In this document: piece after piece, positions 8,296 to 13,748 of the stretch
Numbering within the stretch: position 1 is the first letter of the stretch
How the letters are laid out: the number at the start of each line of letters is the position of its first letter
Assembly (NCBI GenBank): GCA_036834985.1
Contig: DAITMV010000071.1
Location: forward strand, 1-14,065
Direction: 5' to 3'
DNA from: DAITMV01 sp036834985
Lineage (GTDB): Bacteria; Pseudomonadota; Gammaproteobacteria; Burkholderiales; Burkholderiaceae_B
DNA: 14,065 bases
Program-made: the position numbers and the translations under genes
The notes under the pieces: generated by a model
What the model saw: only the letters and a program-made list of their open reading frames with translations
Databases searched by the model: none
What the model was told of the DNA's origin: nothing

Positions 8296-9003
8296 ATGTC
8301 GCAGCAGGGGTTGTCATTAAAGCAGCAAGTCGCGCAGGCCGCGCTGGCTTATGTCACTCCAGGGAGCATTCTGGGGGTGGGTACGGGCTCAACGGTGGAT
8401 TGTTTTATCGATGCGCTGGCTGCCAGCGGCATTCGTCTGGCGGGGGCTGTATCCAGCTCGGTTAGATCCAGTGAAAAACTGACTGCCATTGGCATTGCGG
8501 TGCTGGATCTGAATGATGTCATCGCCTCTGCACCGGCAGGTCAGTCACCGTTATCGATGTATATCGACGGTGCTGATGAAATTGATCCGAATTTTAATCT
8601 GCTCAAGGGCGGCGGCGGAGCATTGACCCGTGAGAAGATCGTTGCCGCTGCATCCGACCGCTTTGTCTGTATCGCTGATGCCTCCAAAGAAGTGCCGGTG
8701 CTGGGGAGGTTTCCTTTACCGGTCGAGGTGCTGCCGATGGCCCAGGCCCTGGTTGCCCGTCAGCTGACTGCCTTAGGGGGACAGGTTCAGGTTCGTGAGG
8801 GGTTTGTGACAGACAATGGCAATCTGATTCTGGATGTTCGAGGTTTGCAGATCTCTGACCCGGTGGCGACCGAAACGCTCATCAACCAATGGCCCGGTGT
8901 GGTAACGAACGGACTATTTGCGCTGCGTCCAGCGGATTTGACCCTTATTGCGTCACCCGAAGGTGTTATAACTCGTCAACGAAACATCATTAAAGTGTCA
9001 TAA
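8296..9003 (+). CDS. rpiA: Ribose-5-phosphate isomerase A
   Basis: RpiA interconverts ribose 5-phosphate and ribulose 5-phosphate in the non-oxidative pentose phosphate pathway. The 235-residue protein (E. coli 219) contains the phosphate-binding loop GVGTGSTV (27-34), SSVRSSEKL (53-61), and the active-site block beginning YIDGADEIDPNFNLLKGGGG, followed by ALTREK. D91, D94, K104 and E113 correspond to E. coli D81, D84, K94 and E103, all at a constant offset of ten residues, so the enzyme should be active. ATG 8296 is chosen because the family N-terminus starts just after it and AGGG lies about 8 bases upstream; a TTG seven codons earlier is possible but has no ribosome binding site. It is flanked by the thioesterase gene and, after 52 bases, phoU. 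Confidence 0.96.
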   Translation: MSQQGLSLKQQVAQAALAYVTPGSILGVGTGSTVDCFIDALAASGIRLAGAVSSSVRSSEKLTAIGIAVLDLNDVIASAPAGQSPLSMYIDGADEIDPNFNLLKGGGGALTREKIVAAASDRFVCIADASKEVPVLGRFPLPVEVLPMAQALVARQLTALGGQVQVREGFVTDNGNLILDVRGLQISDPVATETLINQWPGVVTNGLFALRPADLTLIASPEGVITRQRNIIKVS

Positions 9004-9055
9004 TCCTCTGTAACACTATCTCCCCTTAAACCGTTTATTGATATGAGGCTTTCTG

Positions 9056-9757
9056 ATGACTGAGCACACGTCCAAACAGTATGACGTTGAGCTTGAAACA
9101 CTGCGTTCACGCGTATTGCAAATGGGTGGTTTTGTTGAACGTCAGATTGTCACAGCCATTGAGGCCTTGGCCGTGGGTGACATGGCTTCGCTTGAAGAAG
9201 TTCTCAAGCGTGAGCAGGAAGTCAACCGGATGGAAACTGAAATTGACAGCCAGTGCAACCATATCCTGGCTCTGCGTCAACCCACCGCCATTGATTTACG
9301 GTCCGTGATTGCAGCCATCAAGATTATTCGCGATCTCGAACGCATGGGTGATGAGGCTGAAAAAATTGCCCGCATGTCCAAGATGATTCACGAAGCGGGG
9401 CGTGCATTTATGCCGCGCGTGGAGCTGCAACACATGGCTGACACAGCCGTGGCCATGTTGCGCAAAGTATTGGATGCCTACGCCCGCATCGACCCGATTG
9501 CAGCGGCCGAAGTGGTCCGGGAAGATTTGGCGGTGGACGATGAATTCCGTTCCATTTTGCGCCAACTCATCACCTTCATGATGGAGGACCCTCGCACGAT
9601 CTCCCGTTCCATCGAGATTTTATTCATCTCCAAGGCGATCGAGCGTATTGGCGACCATTCCAAAAATATGTCCGAGCACGTGGTGTACATGGTGCGTGGA
9701 CGGGATGTTCGTCACAAGGGTTTGGACGAAGTGGCCAAGGAAGCAGCTGGCCAATAA
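9056..9757 (+). CDS. phoU: Phosphate signalling regulator PhoU
   Basis: PhoU couples the PstSCAB phosphate transporter to the PhoR/PhoB two-component system and damps Pho signalling when phosphate is plentiful. The 233-residue protein has the two repeated three-helix PhoU domains (about 12-105 and 115-210). Each carries its conserved acidic metal-site stretch: DLERMGDEAEKIARM in the first and AIERIGDHSKNMSEH in the second. The start at ATG 9056 is preceded by GAGG about 9 bases upstream. It stands after rpiA rather than beside pst or phoBR genes within this window, so its partners must lie elsewhere. No credible Pho box was found in front of it. The gene ends just before a strong bidirectional terminator. 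Confidence 0.96.
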   Translation: MTEHTSKQYDVELETLRSRVLQMGGFVERQIVTAIEALAVGDMASLEEVLKREQEVNRMETEIDSQCNHILALRQPTAIDLRSVIAAIKIIRDLERMGDEAEKIARMSKMIHEAGRAFMPRVELQHMADTAVAMLRKVLDAYARIDPIAAAEVVREDLAVDDEFRSILRQLITFMMEDPRTISRSIEILFISKAIERIGDHSKNMSEHVVYMVRGRDVRHKGLDEVAKEAAGQ

Positions 9758-9772
9758 CGGTCGGGCCGTGAT

Positions 9773-9804
9773 AAAAAAACCCCTTCCTTGGAAGGGGTTT
9801 TTTT
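9773..9804. terminator. Bidirectional rho-independent terminator between phoU and yggX
   Basis: Seven A residues, CCCCTTC, the tetraloop CTTG, GAAGGGG and seven T residues form a near-perfect hairpin with a U-tract on either strand. It can stop phoU transcripts rightward and yggX transcripts leftward. A second stem, CCTCGG (9809-9814) with CCGAGG (9826-9831), lies next to it but lacks its own T-run. Confidence 0.9.
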
Positions 9805-9839
9805 ATGTCCTCGGACGGGTTTTTACCGAGGGGTCTTCA

Positions 9840-10112
9840 TTAGGCCGAGGGTGGGACAAACCCCGCTGCAGCGTCGGCTCCATCGCCAAAGAAGTGTTTT
9901 TCCATTTGCTCCATCAGGTATTTGCGGGCGCGAACATCGGCCAGGTTCAGGCGATGCTCGTTAACCAACATGGTTTGGTGGCGAATCCAACCCTGCCATG
10001 CTTCCTTGGATACATTCTCCCAAAGCTTTTTACCCAGTTCGCCCGGAACGGGCGGGAAATCCAGACCCTCCGCCTCGGTACCTAATTTGATGCAATTGAC
10101 CATTCGTGTCAT
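9840..10112 (-). CDS. yggX: Probable Fe(2+)-trafficking / oxidative damage protection protein YggX
   Basis: This is a small cytoplasmic protein of 90 residues that in enterobacteria protects Fe-S clusters from oxidation and has been linked to iron trafficking. It shows the almost invariant family sequence: NCIKLG with the key cysteine (C7), then EAEGLDFPP, PGELGKKLWENVSKEAW, and HQTMLVNEHRLNL followed by ARKYLMEQMEKHFF. A short Gly/Ala tail ends the protein. An upstream in-frame extension exists, but AGGAG 7 bases before ATG 10112 and the family N-terminus fix the start. It lies 25 bases downstream of folA on the same strand and is probably the last gene of thyA-folA-yggX. Its transcript would end at the bidirectional terminator. 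Confidence 0.95.
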   Translation of the reverse strand: MTRMVNCIKLGTEAEGLDFPPVPGELGKKLWENVSKEAWQGWIRHQTMLVNEHRLNLADVRARKYLMEQMEKHFFGDGADAAAGFVPPSA

Positions 10113-10137
10113 GTGAGTACTCCTGTGCGCAATGCGA

Positions 10138-10713
10138 TTATTGTCGTTGATACGTGACGAAATCAAAGGCCCAGGGGCGGGTATCGCTTGCTGGGTGTGG
10201 CACGCGTGCCACTTCTTTGAAGTCATTTGTGGACCATGCCGGGAAAAAGGCATCTCCTTCCAGGGTGGTGTGTACTTCTGTCAGTATGAGCTGGTCGGCC
10301 TGCGTCAGCGCGCAGGCGTACAACTGCGCCCCTCCGATTACATACATGTGCTCGCATGGCTGGCAGGCGGCAATCGCCTGTTCCAGCGAGGTCGCTGTGG
10401 CCAGGCTGGTGGTTTTGGTGGCGAGCCATTGAGTGACCGCTGTTGGCGTTACAGCGCCCAGCACAGCGGCCGTCGCAGGGATGTCTGTCGAAGGACGCCA
10501 GTTGGGTGTGCGCGAAACAACAATATTCAAACGGCCCGGCAGTGGTCGGCCAATGCTCTCGTAGGTATTGCGCCCCATAATTATGGGTGAACCTTGGGTC
10601 GTCTTTTTAAAAAACTGAAGATCTTCAGGTAAATGCCACGGCAGGGTGTTGTTGACACCAATCACGCCGTTGTCAGAAACCGCTGCGATCACATGAACCA
10701 AGGCTGCGCTCAT
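10138..10713 (-). CDS. folA: Dihydrofolate reductase (with an internal insertion)
   Basis: It reduces dihydrofolate to tetrahydrofolate with NADPH and so recycles the dihydrofolate made by ThyA. The 191-residue protein shows IAAVSDNGVIG, then LPWHLPEDLQFFK with the catalytic acid D31 (E. coli D27) and W26, IMGRNTYESIGRPLPGR, IGGAQLY and the LTEVHTTLEGDAFFP strand. It is longer than E. coli DHFR (159): about 28 extra residues, rich in Thr and Ala, lie around positions 70-105 between the conserved VVSRT strand and EQAIAAC. No frame break is seen. Its ATG overlaps the thyA stop codon by four bases (ATGA), which implies translational coupling. The pairing with thyA is functionally logical. Confidence 0.96.
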   Translation of the reverse strand: MSAALVHVIAAVSDNGVIGVNNTLPWHLPEDLQFFKKTTQGSPIIMGRNTYESIGRPLPGRLNIVVSRTPNWRPSTDIPATAAVLGAVTPTAVTQWLATKTTSLATATSLEQAIAACQPCEHMYVIGGAQLYACALTQADQLILTEVHTTLEGDAFFPAWSTNDFKEVARVPHPASDTRPWAFDFVTYQRQ

Positions 10714-11504
10714 ATAGCCACGGGTGCCTTGATGTGGGCATGCGACTGGTAACCTTCGATCACAAAGTCGTCAAACTGGTAGTCAAAAATGGAGTCTGGT
10801 TTGCGGTCGATACGCAATGTGGGCAAGGGCAGTGGCTCGCGCGAGAGCTGCTCACGCGTTTGTTCGTAGTGGTTTGAGTACAAATGGCAGTCGCCACCTG
10901 TCCAGATAAAATCGCCCACCTCCAGAGCACATTGTTGCGCAATCATGTGGGTGAGCAGTGCATAGCTGGCAATGTTGAACGGCACCCCTAGAAAGATGTC
11001 GGCACTGCGCTGATACAACTGGCAGGACAGTTTGCCCTGCGCCACATAAAACTGAAACAGGGCATGGCAGGGCGGCAGCTTCATTTTGTCCACATCGGCC
11101 ACATTCCAGGCTGACACAATGAGGCGGCGCGAGTCGGGATTGGTTTTGATTTGCTGCATCAATTGGGCAATCTGGTCGATGGTTTGGCCATCCCGGGTAG
11201 GCCAGGAGCGCCATTGCACCCCGTACACGGGCCCCAGATTGCCGTCTGCGTCGGCCCATTCATCCCAAATGGATACGCCATGGTCCTTGAGGTACTGGAT
11301 GTTGGAGGAGCCCTGCAAAAACCACAACAGTTCATGAATGATGGACCGCAGGTGCAGCTTCTTGGTGGTGACCAAGGGAAACCCGTCTTGCAGATTAAAA
11401 CGCATCTGGTAACCAAACACGGAACGTGTGCCGGTACCTGTGCGGTCGGATTTTTCGACGCCGTGCTCAAGCACGTGTCGCATCAAGTCGAGGTATTGGC
11501 GCAT
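10710..11504 (-). CDS. thyA: Thymidylate synthase
   Basis: It methylates dUMP to dTMP using methylenetetrahydrofolate and releases dihydrofolate, the substrate of the next gene product. The protein from ATG 11504 has exactly 264 residues, the length of E. coli ThyA. Motifs include RTGTGTRSVFG near the N-terminus, FPLVTTKKLH, LPPCHALFQFYV with the nucleophile C146 at the E. coli position, QRSADIFLGVPFNIASYA, and GDCHLYSNH. The frame can be extended upstream 31 codons to a TTG overlapping the previous gene's stop, but those residues are unlike the family. No Shine-Dalgarno lies within 12 bases of ATG 11504; GAAGGG is 15 bases upstream. It heads thyA-folA-yggX, 89 bases downstream of the dioxygenase gene on the same strand. 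Confidence 0.97.
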   Translation of the reverse strand: MRQYLDLMRHVLEHGVEKSDRTGTGTRSVFGYQMRFNLQDGFPLVTTKKLHLRSIIHELLWFLQGSSNIQYLKDHGVSIWDEWADADGNLGPVYGVQWRSWPTRDGQTIDQIAQLMQQIKTNPDSRRLIVSAWNVADVDKMKLPPCHALFQFYVAQGKLSCQLYQRSADIFLGVPFNIASYALLTHMIAQQCALEVGDFIWTGGDCHLYSNHYEQTREQLSREPLPLPTLRIDRKPDSIFDYQFDDFVIEGYQSHAHIKAPVAI

Positions 11505-11535
11505 GGAGTGGGGTAAAAGCCCTTCAAGGATGCGG

Positions 11536-11564
11536 ATTTTACCTGATTTATAGGGGATCGATAA
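11536..11564 (-). promoter_or_regulatory. Candidate promoter for thyA-folA-yggX
   Basis: On the minus strand TTATCG (11564-11559) and TAAAAT (11541-11536) are 17 bases apart; the -10 matches five of six consensus bases and the -35 is weak. The predicted leader would be only about 25 bases. The -10 overlaps one arm of an inverted repeat (11512-11543). Confidence 0.35.
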
Positions 11565-11593
11565 CCATCCACTGACACCTCGCCTGTATCCGG

Positions 11594-12454
11594 TCAAATG
11601 GCATTGATCGGGATTTTTAAGTAGCGCATGCCATTATTTTCAGCAGGGGGCATATGGCCTGCACGAATGTTGATCTGTACGGCGGGCAGCAGCAGGGTTG
11701 GCATGGCCAGGGTGGCGTCTCGCTGAGTGCGCATCCGGACAAAGTCTTCCTCCCCGACGCCATGCTTGACATGAATGTTGTGCAGCCGCTGCTCGGCGAC
11801 CGTACTTTCCCAGATGGGACCGCGCTCAGAGGGTGGGTAGTCGTGGCACATAAACAGGCGTGTTTGCTCGGGCAGCGACAACAGGCTCTGGATGGAACGA
11901 TACAGGGTGTGCGCATCTCCGCCGGGGAAATCACATCGGGCGGTACCGACGTCAGGCATGAACAGGGTGTCCCCAACAAACACCGCATCGCCAATCTGAT
12001 AGGCCATGTCAGCTGGGGTGTGCCCCGGTACATAAAGGGCCTTGCCGGTGAGCTGGCCGATGGAGAATGTTTCGTTGTCGGCCAGCAGGTGGTCGAATTG
12101 GGATCCATCCAGCGCAAAGCCTGGCTCGAGGTTAAACAGGTTTTTAAAAACGCCCTGCACAATACGGATACGCTCGCCGATGGCAATCTGTCCGCCCAAT
12201 TGCCGTTTTAAATAGGGCGCCGCCGACAGGTGGTCTGCGTGGGCGTGGGTTTCCAGAATCCACTGAACGGTCAATCCTTTGCTGTTGATAAAGGCGGCTA
12301 CTTTATCGGCCTGGATGGATGAGGTTCGCCCCGATTTGGGGTCGTAGTCGAGCACCGAATCAATGATGGCGCATTCGCGTTGATCGGGGTGGTACACAAC
12401 ATACGTCACCGTACTGGTGGTGGTGTCAAAAAAAGGTTCGATGTGTGGATTCAT
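11594..12454 (-). CDS. Persulfide dioxygenase-like metallo-beta-lactamase fold protein (ETHE1/Blh type)
   Basis: The 286-residue cytoplasmic protein is a metallo-beta-lactamase fold hydrolase of the ETHE1/Blh sulfur dioxygenase group, expected to oxidise glutathione persulfide to sulfite with a mononuclear iron. Visible metal-site motifs are THAHADHL (H70, H72, D74, H75), PGHTPADM (H145), FVGDTLF (D162) and FMCHDYPP (H204). The TARCDFPGGD stretch (R173, D175) matches the region that in ETHE1 binds glutathione. No rhodanese domain is fused, unlike longer Blh proteins. ATG 12454 is preferred over an upstream ATG because the conserved sequence starts there and GGAG lies about 8 bases before it. 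It diverges from the BigR-like repressor gene, as expected for a sulfide-responsive pair. A glyoxalase II-like role is less likely given this context and the DFPGGD motif. Confidence 0.85.
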   Translation of the reverse strand: MNPHIEPFFDTTTSTVTYVVYHPDQRECAIIDSVLDYDPKSGRTSSIQADKVAAFINSKGLTVQWILETHAHADHLSAAPYLKRQLGGQIAIGERIRIVQGVFKNLFNLEPGFALDGSQFDHLLADNETFSIGQLTGKALYVPGHTPADMAYQIGDAVFVGDTLFMPDVGTARCDFPGGDAHTLYRSIQSLLSLPEQTRLFMCHDYPPSERGPIWESTVAEQRLHNIHVKHGVGEEDFVRMRTQRDATLAMPTLLLPAVQINIRAGHMPPAENNGMRYLKIPINAI

Positions 12455-12455
12455 C

Positions 12456-12468
12456 TCGGAGTCTCCGA
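12456..12468. repeat. Inverted repeat covering the dioxygenase ribosome binding site
   Basis: TCGGAG and CTCCGA flank a single central base, directly before ATG 12454 on the minus strand. The GGAG of the left arm is the likely Shine-Dalgarno. It could be a protein site or simply a chance palindrome; the one-base loop makes an RNA hairpin of full length impossible. Confidence 0.5.
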
Positions 12469-12475
12469 AATATTT

Positions 12476-12517
12476 TAGTATGAGCAAATAATACTATATT
12501 GATTTATATAATATCAA
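12476..12517. promoter_or_regulatory. Putative operator of the BigR-like repressor
   Basis: This AT-rich stretch contains three overlapping inverted repeats, all with a 9-base centre: TAGTAT/ATACTA (12476-12496), ATATT/AATAT (12496-12514) and TTGAT/ATCAA (12499-12517). ArsR-family repressors such as BigR bind AT-rich dyads over their own promoters. The location across both promoter cores is what an autoregulated divergent operator would need, but which dyad is used cannot be told. Confidence 0.5.
12488..12517 (-). promoter_or_regulatory. Candidate sigma70 promoter of the dioxygenase gene
   Basis: On the minus strand TTGATA (12517-12512, five of six) and TATTAT (12493-12488, five of six) are 18 bases apart. 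Transcription would start near 12482, about 28 bases before ATG 12454. Confidence 0.55.
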
Positions 12518-12527
12518 CAAATATAAT
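12499..12527 (+). promoter_or_regulatory. Candidate sigma70 promoter of the BigR-like operon
   Basis: TTGATT (12499-12504) and a perfect TATAAT (12522-12527) are 17 bases apart. The spacer contains the -35 box of the opposite promoter. Transcription would start near 12534, about 20 bases before ATG 12555. Confidence 0.6.
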
Positions 12528-12530
12528 GAT

Positions 12531-12549
12531 GACTCATTCAAAAGGAGTC
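12531..12549 (+). repeat. Inverted repeat overlapping the repressor ribosome binding site
   Basis: GACTC (12531-12535) and GAGTC (12545-12549) enclose a 9-base loop. The Shine-Dalgarno AAAGGAG (12541-12547) runs from the loop into the right arm, so a 5-base-pair hairpin would partly hide it. Confidence 0.4.
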
Positions 12550-12554
12550 GAGCG

Positions 12555-12896
12555 ATGGAAGGGTCGGTCCGTCTGGACATGGACAATATGCAGCAAGCCG
12601 CAGATCAGGCCTGTCTGTTGCTCAAGGTATTGGCGCATCGGGATCGTTTGATGCTGATGTGTGAGTTATCTCAAGGTGAGCGGTGTGTCGGTGAGTTAGA
12701 GGCTGTGCTGGATATACGTCAGCCCAGTTTGTCGCAGCAGCTGGGCGTACTGCGGGACAGTGGTCTGGTGCTCACACGGCGTGAGGGCAAGAATATTTTT
12801 TATTCAATTGGCAGTCGCCAAGCGTTGGCGGTCATGGCTGTGTTGTATGAGCAGTTTTGTCCGGCGCTGGTATCTGCCGCTGTTGCGGGAGAGTAG
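12555..12896 (+). CDS. bigR: ArsR-family thiol-sensing repressor, BigR/SqrR-like
   Basis: This is a 113-residue winged-helix DNA-binding repressor of the ArsR family. The recognition helix is in QPSLSQQLGVLRDSGLV (56-72) and the wing in TRREGKNIFYSIG. Cysteines C36 (LMCELSQGE) and C102 (YEQFCP) are 66 residues apart, the same spacing as C42/C108 in BigR and C41/C107 in SqrR, which form a di- or tetrasulfide bridge on persulfide exposure and release DNA. Two more cysteines, C20 and C44, are extra. No CxC-type metal site of classic ArsR/SmtB is present. AAAGGAG lies 7 bases before ATG 12555. The gene diverges from the dioxygenase gene and is followed after 2 bases by a YeeE-like gene, which supports a sulfide/persulfide-responsive role. 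A metal-sensing role is the main alternative. Confidence 0.85.
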   Translation: MEGSVRLDMDNMQQAADQACLLLKVLAHRDRLMLMCELSQGERCVGELEAVLDIRQPSLSQQLGVLRDSGLVLTRREGKNIFYSIGSRQALAVMAVLYEQFCPALVSAAVAGE

Positions 12897-12898
12897 TG

Positions 12899-13333
12899 AT
12901 GGTTATTGATGGAGCAAACTTTACGCCGATGCTGTCGCTGGCAGGTGGTGCGGTTATTGGTATGGCTGCGGCCGTGCTGGTGTTGTTTAACGGTCGTATT
13001 GCAGGTATCAGCGGCATTCTGGGTGGTATGTTGACCATCCCCCGCAATGATGTGGCTTGGCGAGTGGCCTTTCTGGCCGGATTGATCGGTTCACCGGTGC
13101 TGGCGTCGTGGCTCGGATACGTACCGACGGTCGTGATCGGTGCCAGTTGGGCACACGTGCTGTTAGCCGGGTTTGTGGTGGGGCTGGGAACCCGCTACGC
13201 GGGGGGGTGCACCAGTGGGCATGGTGTGTGCGGTATCTCTCGCGGGGCGGCGCGATCGTTGGTAGCCACGGTGACCTTTATGGCGGCTGGTTTTATCACC
13301 GTGTATGTTCAAAAACACATTCTGGGAGTCTGA
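12899..13333 (+). CDS. YeeE/YedE-family membrane protein, N-terminal-half type
   Basis: This 144-residue hydrophobic protein has about four membrane segments (near 10-30, 54-73, 85-103 and 118-137). Its signature is GLGTRYAGGCTSGHGVCG, in which C104 and C111 are placed like the conserved cysteines of the YeeE/YedE (DUF395, sulfur transport) family. Larger members such as YeeE take up thiosulfate through conserved cysteines; half-size pairs occur in bigR-type operons. It would sit in the inner membrane and move a sulfur species, direction unknown. GGGAGAG 5 bases before ATG 12899 supports this start over an overlapping earlier one inside the repressor gene. It is 2 bases downstream of the repressor and 1 base upstream of its partner. 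Confidence 0.87.
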   Translation: MVIDGANFTPMLSLAGGAVIGMAAAVLVLFNGRIAGISGILGGMLTIPRNDVAWRVAFLAGLIGSPVLASWLGYVPTVVIGASWAHVLLAGFVVGLGTRYAGGCTSGHGVCGISRGAARSLVATVTFMAAGFITVYVQKHILGV

Positions 13334-13334
13334 C

Positions 13335-13748
13335 ATGCTGATCGTAACGTCTCTGCTGGCAGGTTTGTTGTTTGGTGCAGGTTTGATGGTCTCGGGAATG
13401 GCCAATCCGGCCAAGGTGCAGGGGTTTCTGGATCTGGCCGGCGCCTGGGATCCTTCCTTGATGTTTGTGATGATGGGGGCCATCGGTATTGGGCTGTTTG
13501 CATTTCTGATTGCAAAGCGGCGCACGGTTTCTTTACTCGGCTTGCCCATTCAACTGCCTGCCAGTACAGCCATTACTCCACGCCTGGTATTGGGGAGTGC
13601 TGCGTTTGGGATTGGTTGGGGTATTGCGGGTTTCTGCCCTGGCCCGGCACTGGTCGCATTTGGCGCCGGTTACGACAAGGCTTGGGGTTTTGTGGCTGCG
13701 ATGTTATTGGGCATGGTGGTGTTTGAGTGCCTGGAACGTCGATCATGA
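13335..13748 (+). CDS. YeeE/YedE-family membrane protein, C-terminal-half type
   Basis: This 137-residue membrane protein pairs with the preceding one to make up a full YeeE/YedE-like unit. It begins with a hydrophobic segment containing LLFGAGLMVSGMANPAKVQGF, and has further membrane helices near 42-60, 84-101 and 116-132. The family signature GWGIAGFCPGPALV carries C101; a second cysteine (C132) is near the C-terminus. The start at ATG 13335 lies 1 base after the stop of the first half, with GGGAG upstream; an earlier in-frame ATG overlaps that gene and is less likely. The stop overlaps the next gene by four bases (ATGA), so all members appear translationally coupled. Transport of a sulfur compound is inferred from family and context. 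Confidence 0.86.
   Translation: MLIVTSLLAGLLFGAGLMVSGMANPAKVQGFLDLAGAWDPSLMFVMMGAIGIGLFAFLIAKRRTVSLLGLPIQLPASTAITPRLVLGSAAFGIGWGIAGFCPGPALVAFGAGYDKAWGFVAAMLLGMVVFECLERRS

Noticed and set aside
8995..9014. Possible Pho box before phoU (GTGTCAT and CTGTAAC)
   Set aside because: The repeat distance is 13 bases rather than 11 and the second half site deviates, so it does not fit a PhoB site.
11505..11597. 31-residue N-terminal extension of ThyA starting at a TTG that overlaps the dioxygenase stop
   Set aside because: The protein from ATG 11504 already matches E. coli ThyA in length and in the position of C146; the extra residues have no family resemblance.
11654..12211. Plus-strand open frame of 185 codons opposite the dioxygenase gene
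   Set aside because: It is a shadow of a gene with complete metal-binding motifs; no ribosome binding site or known motif.
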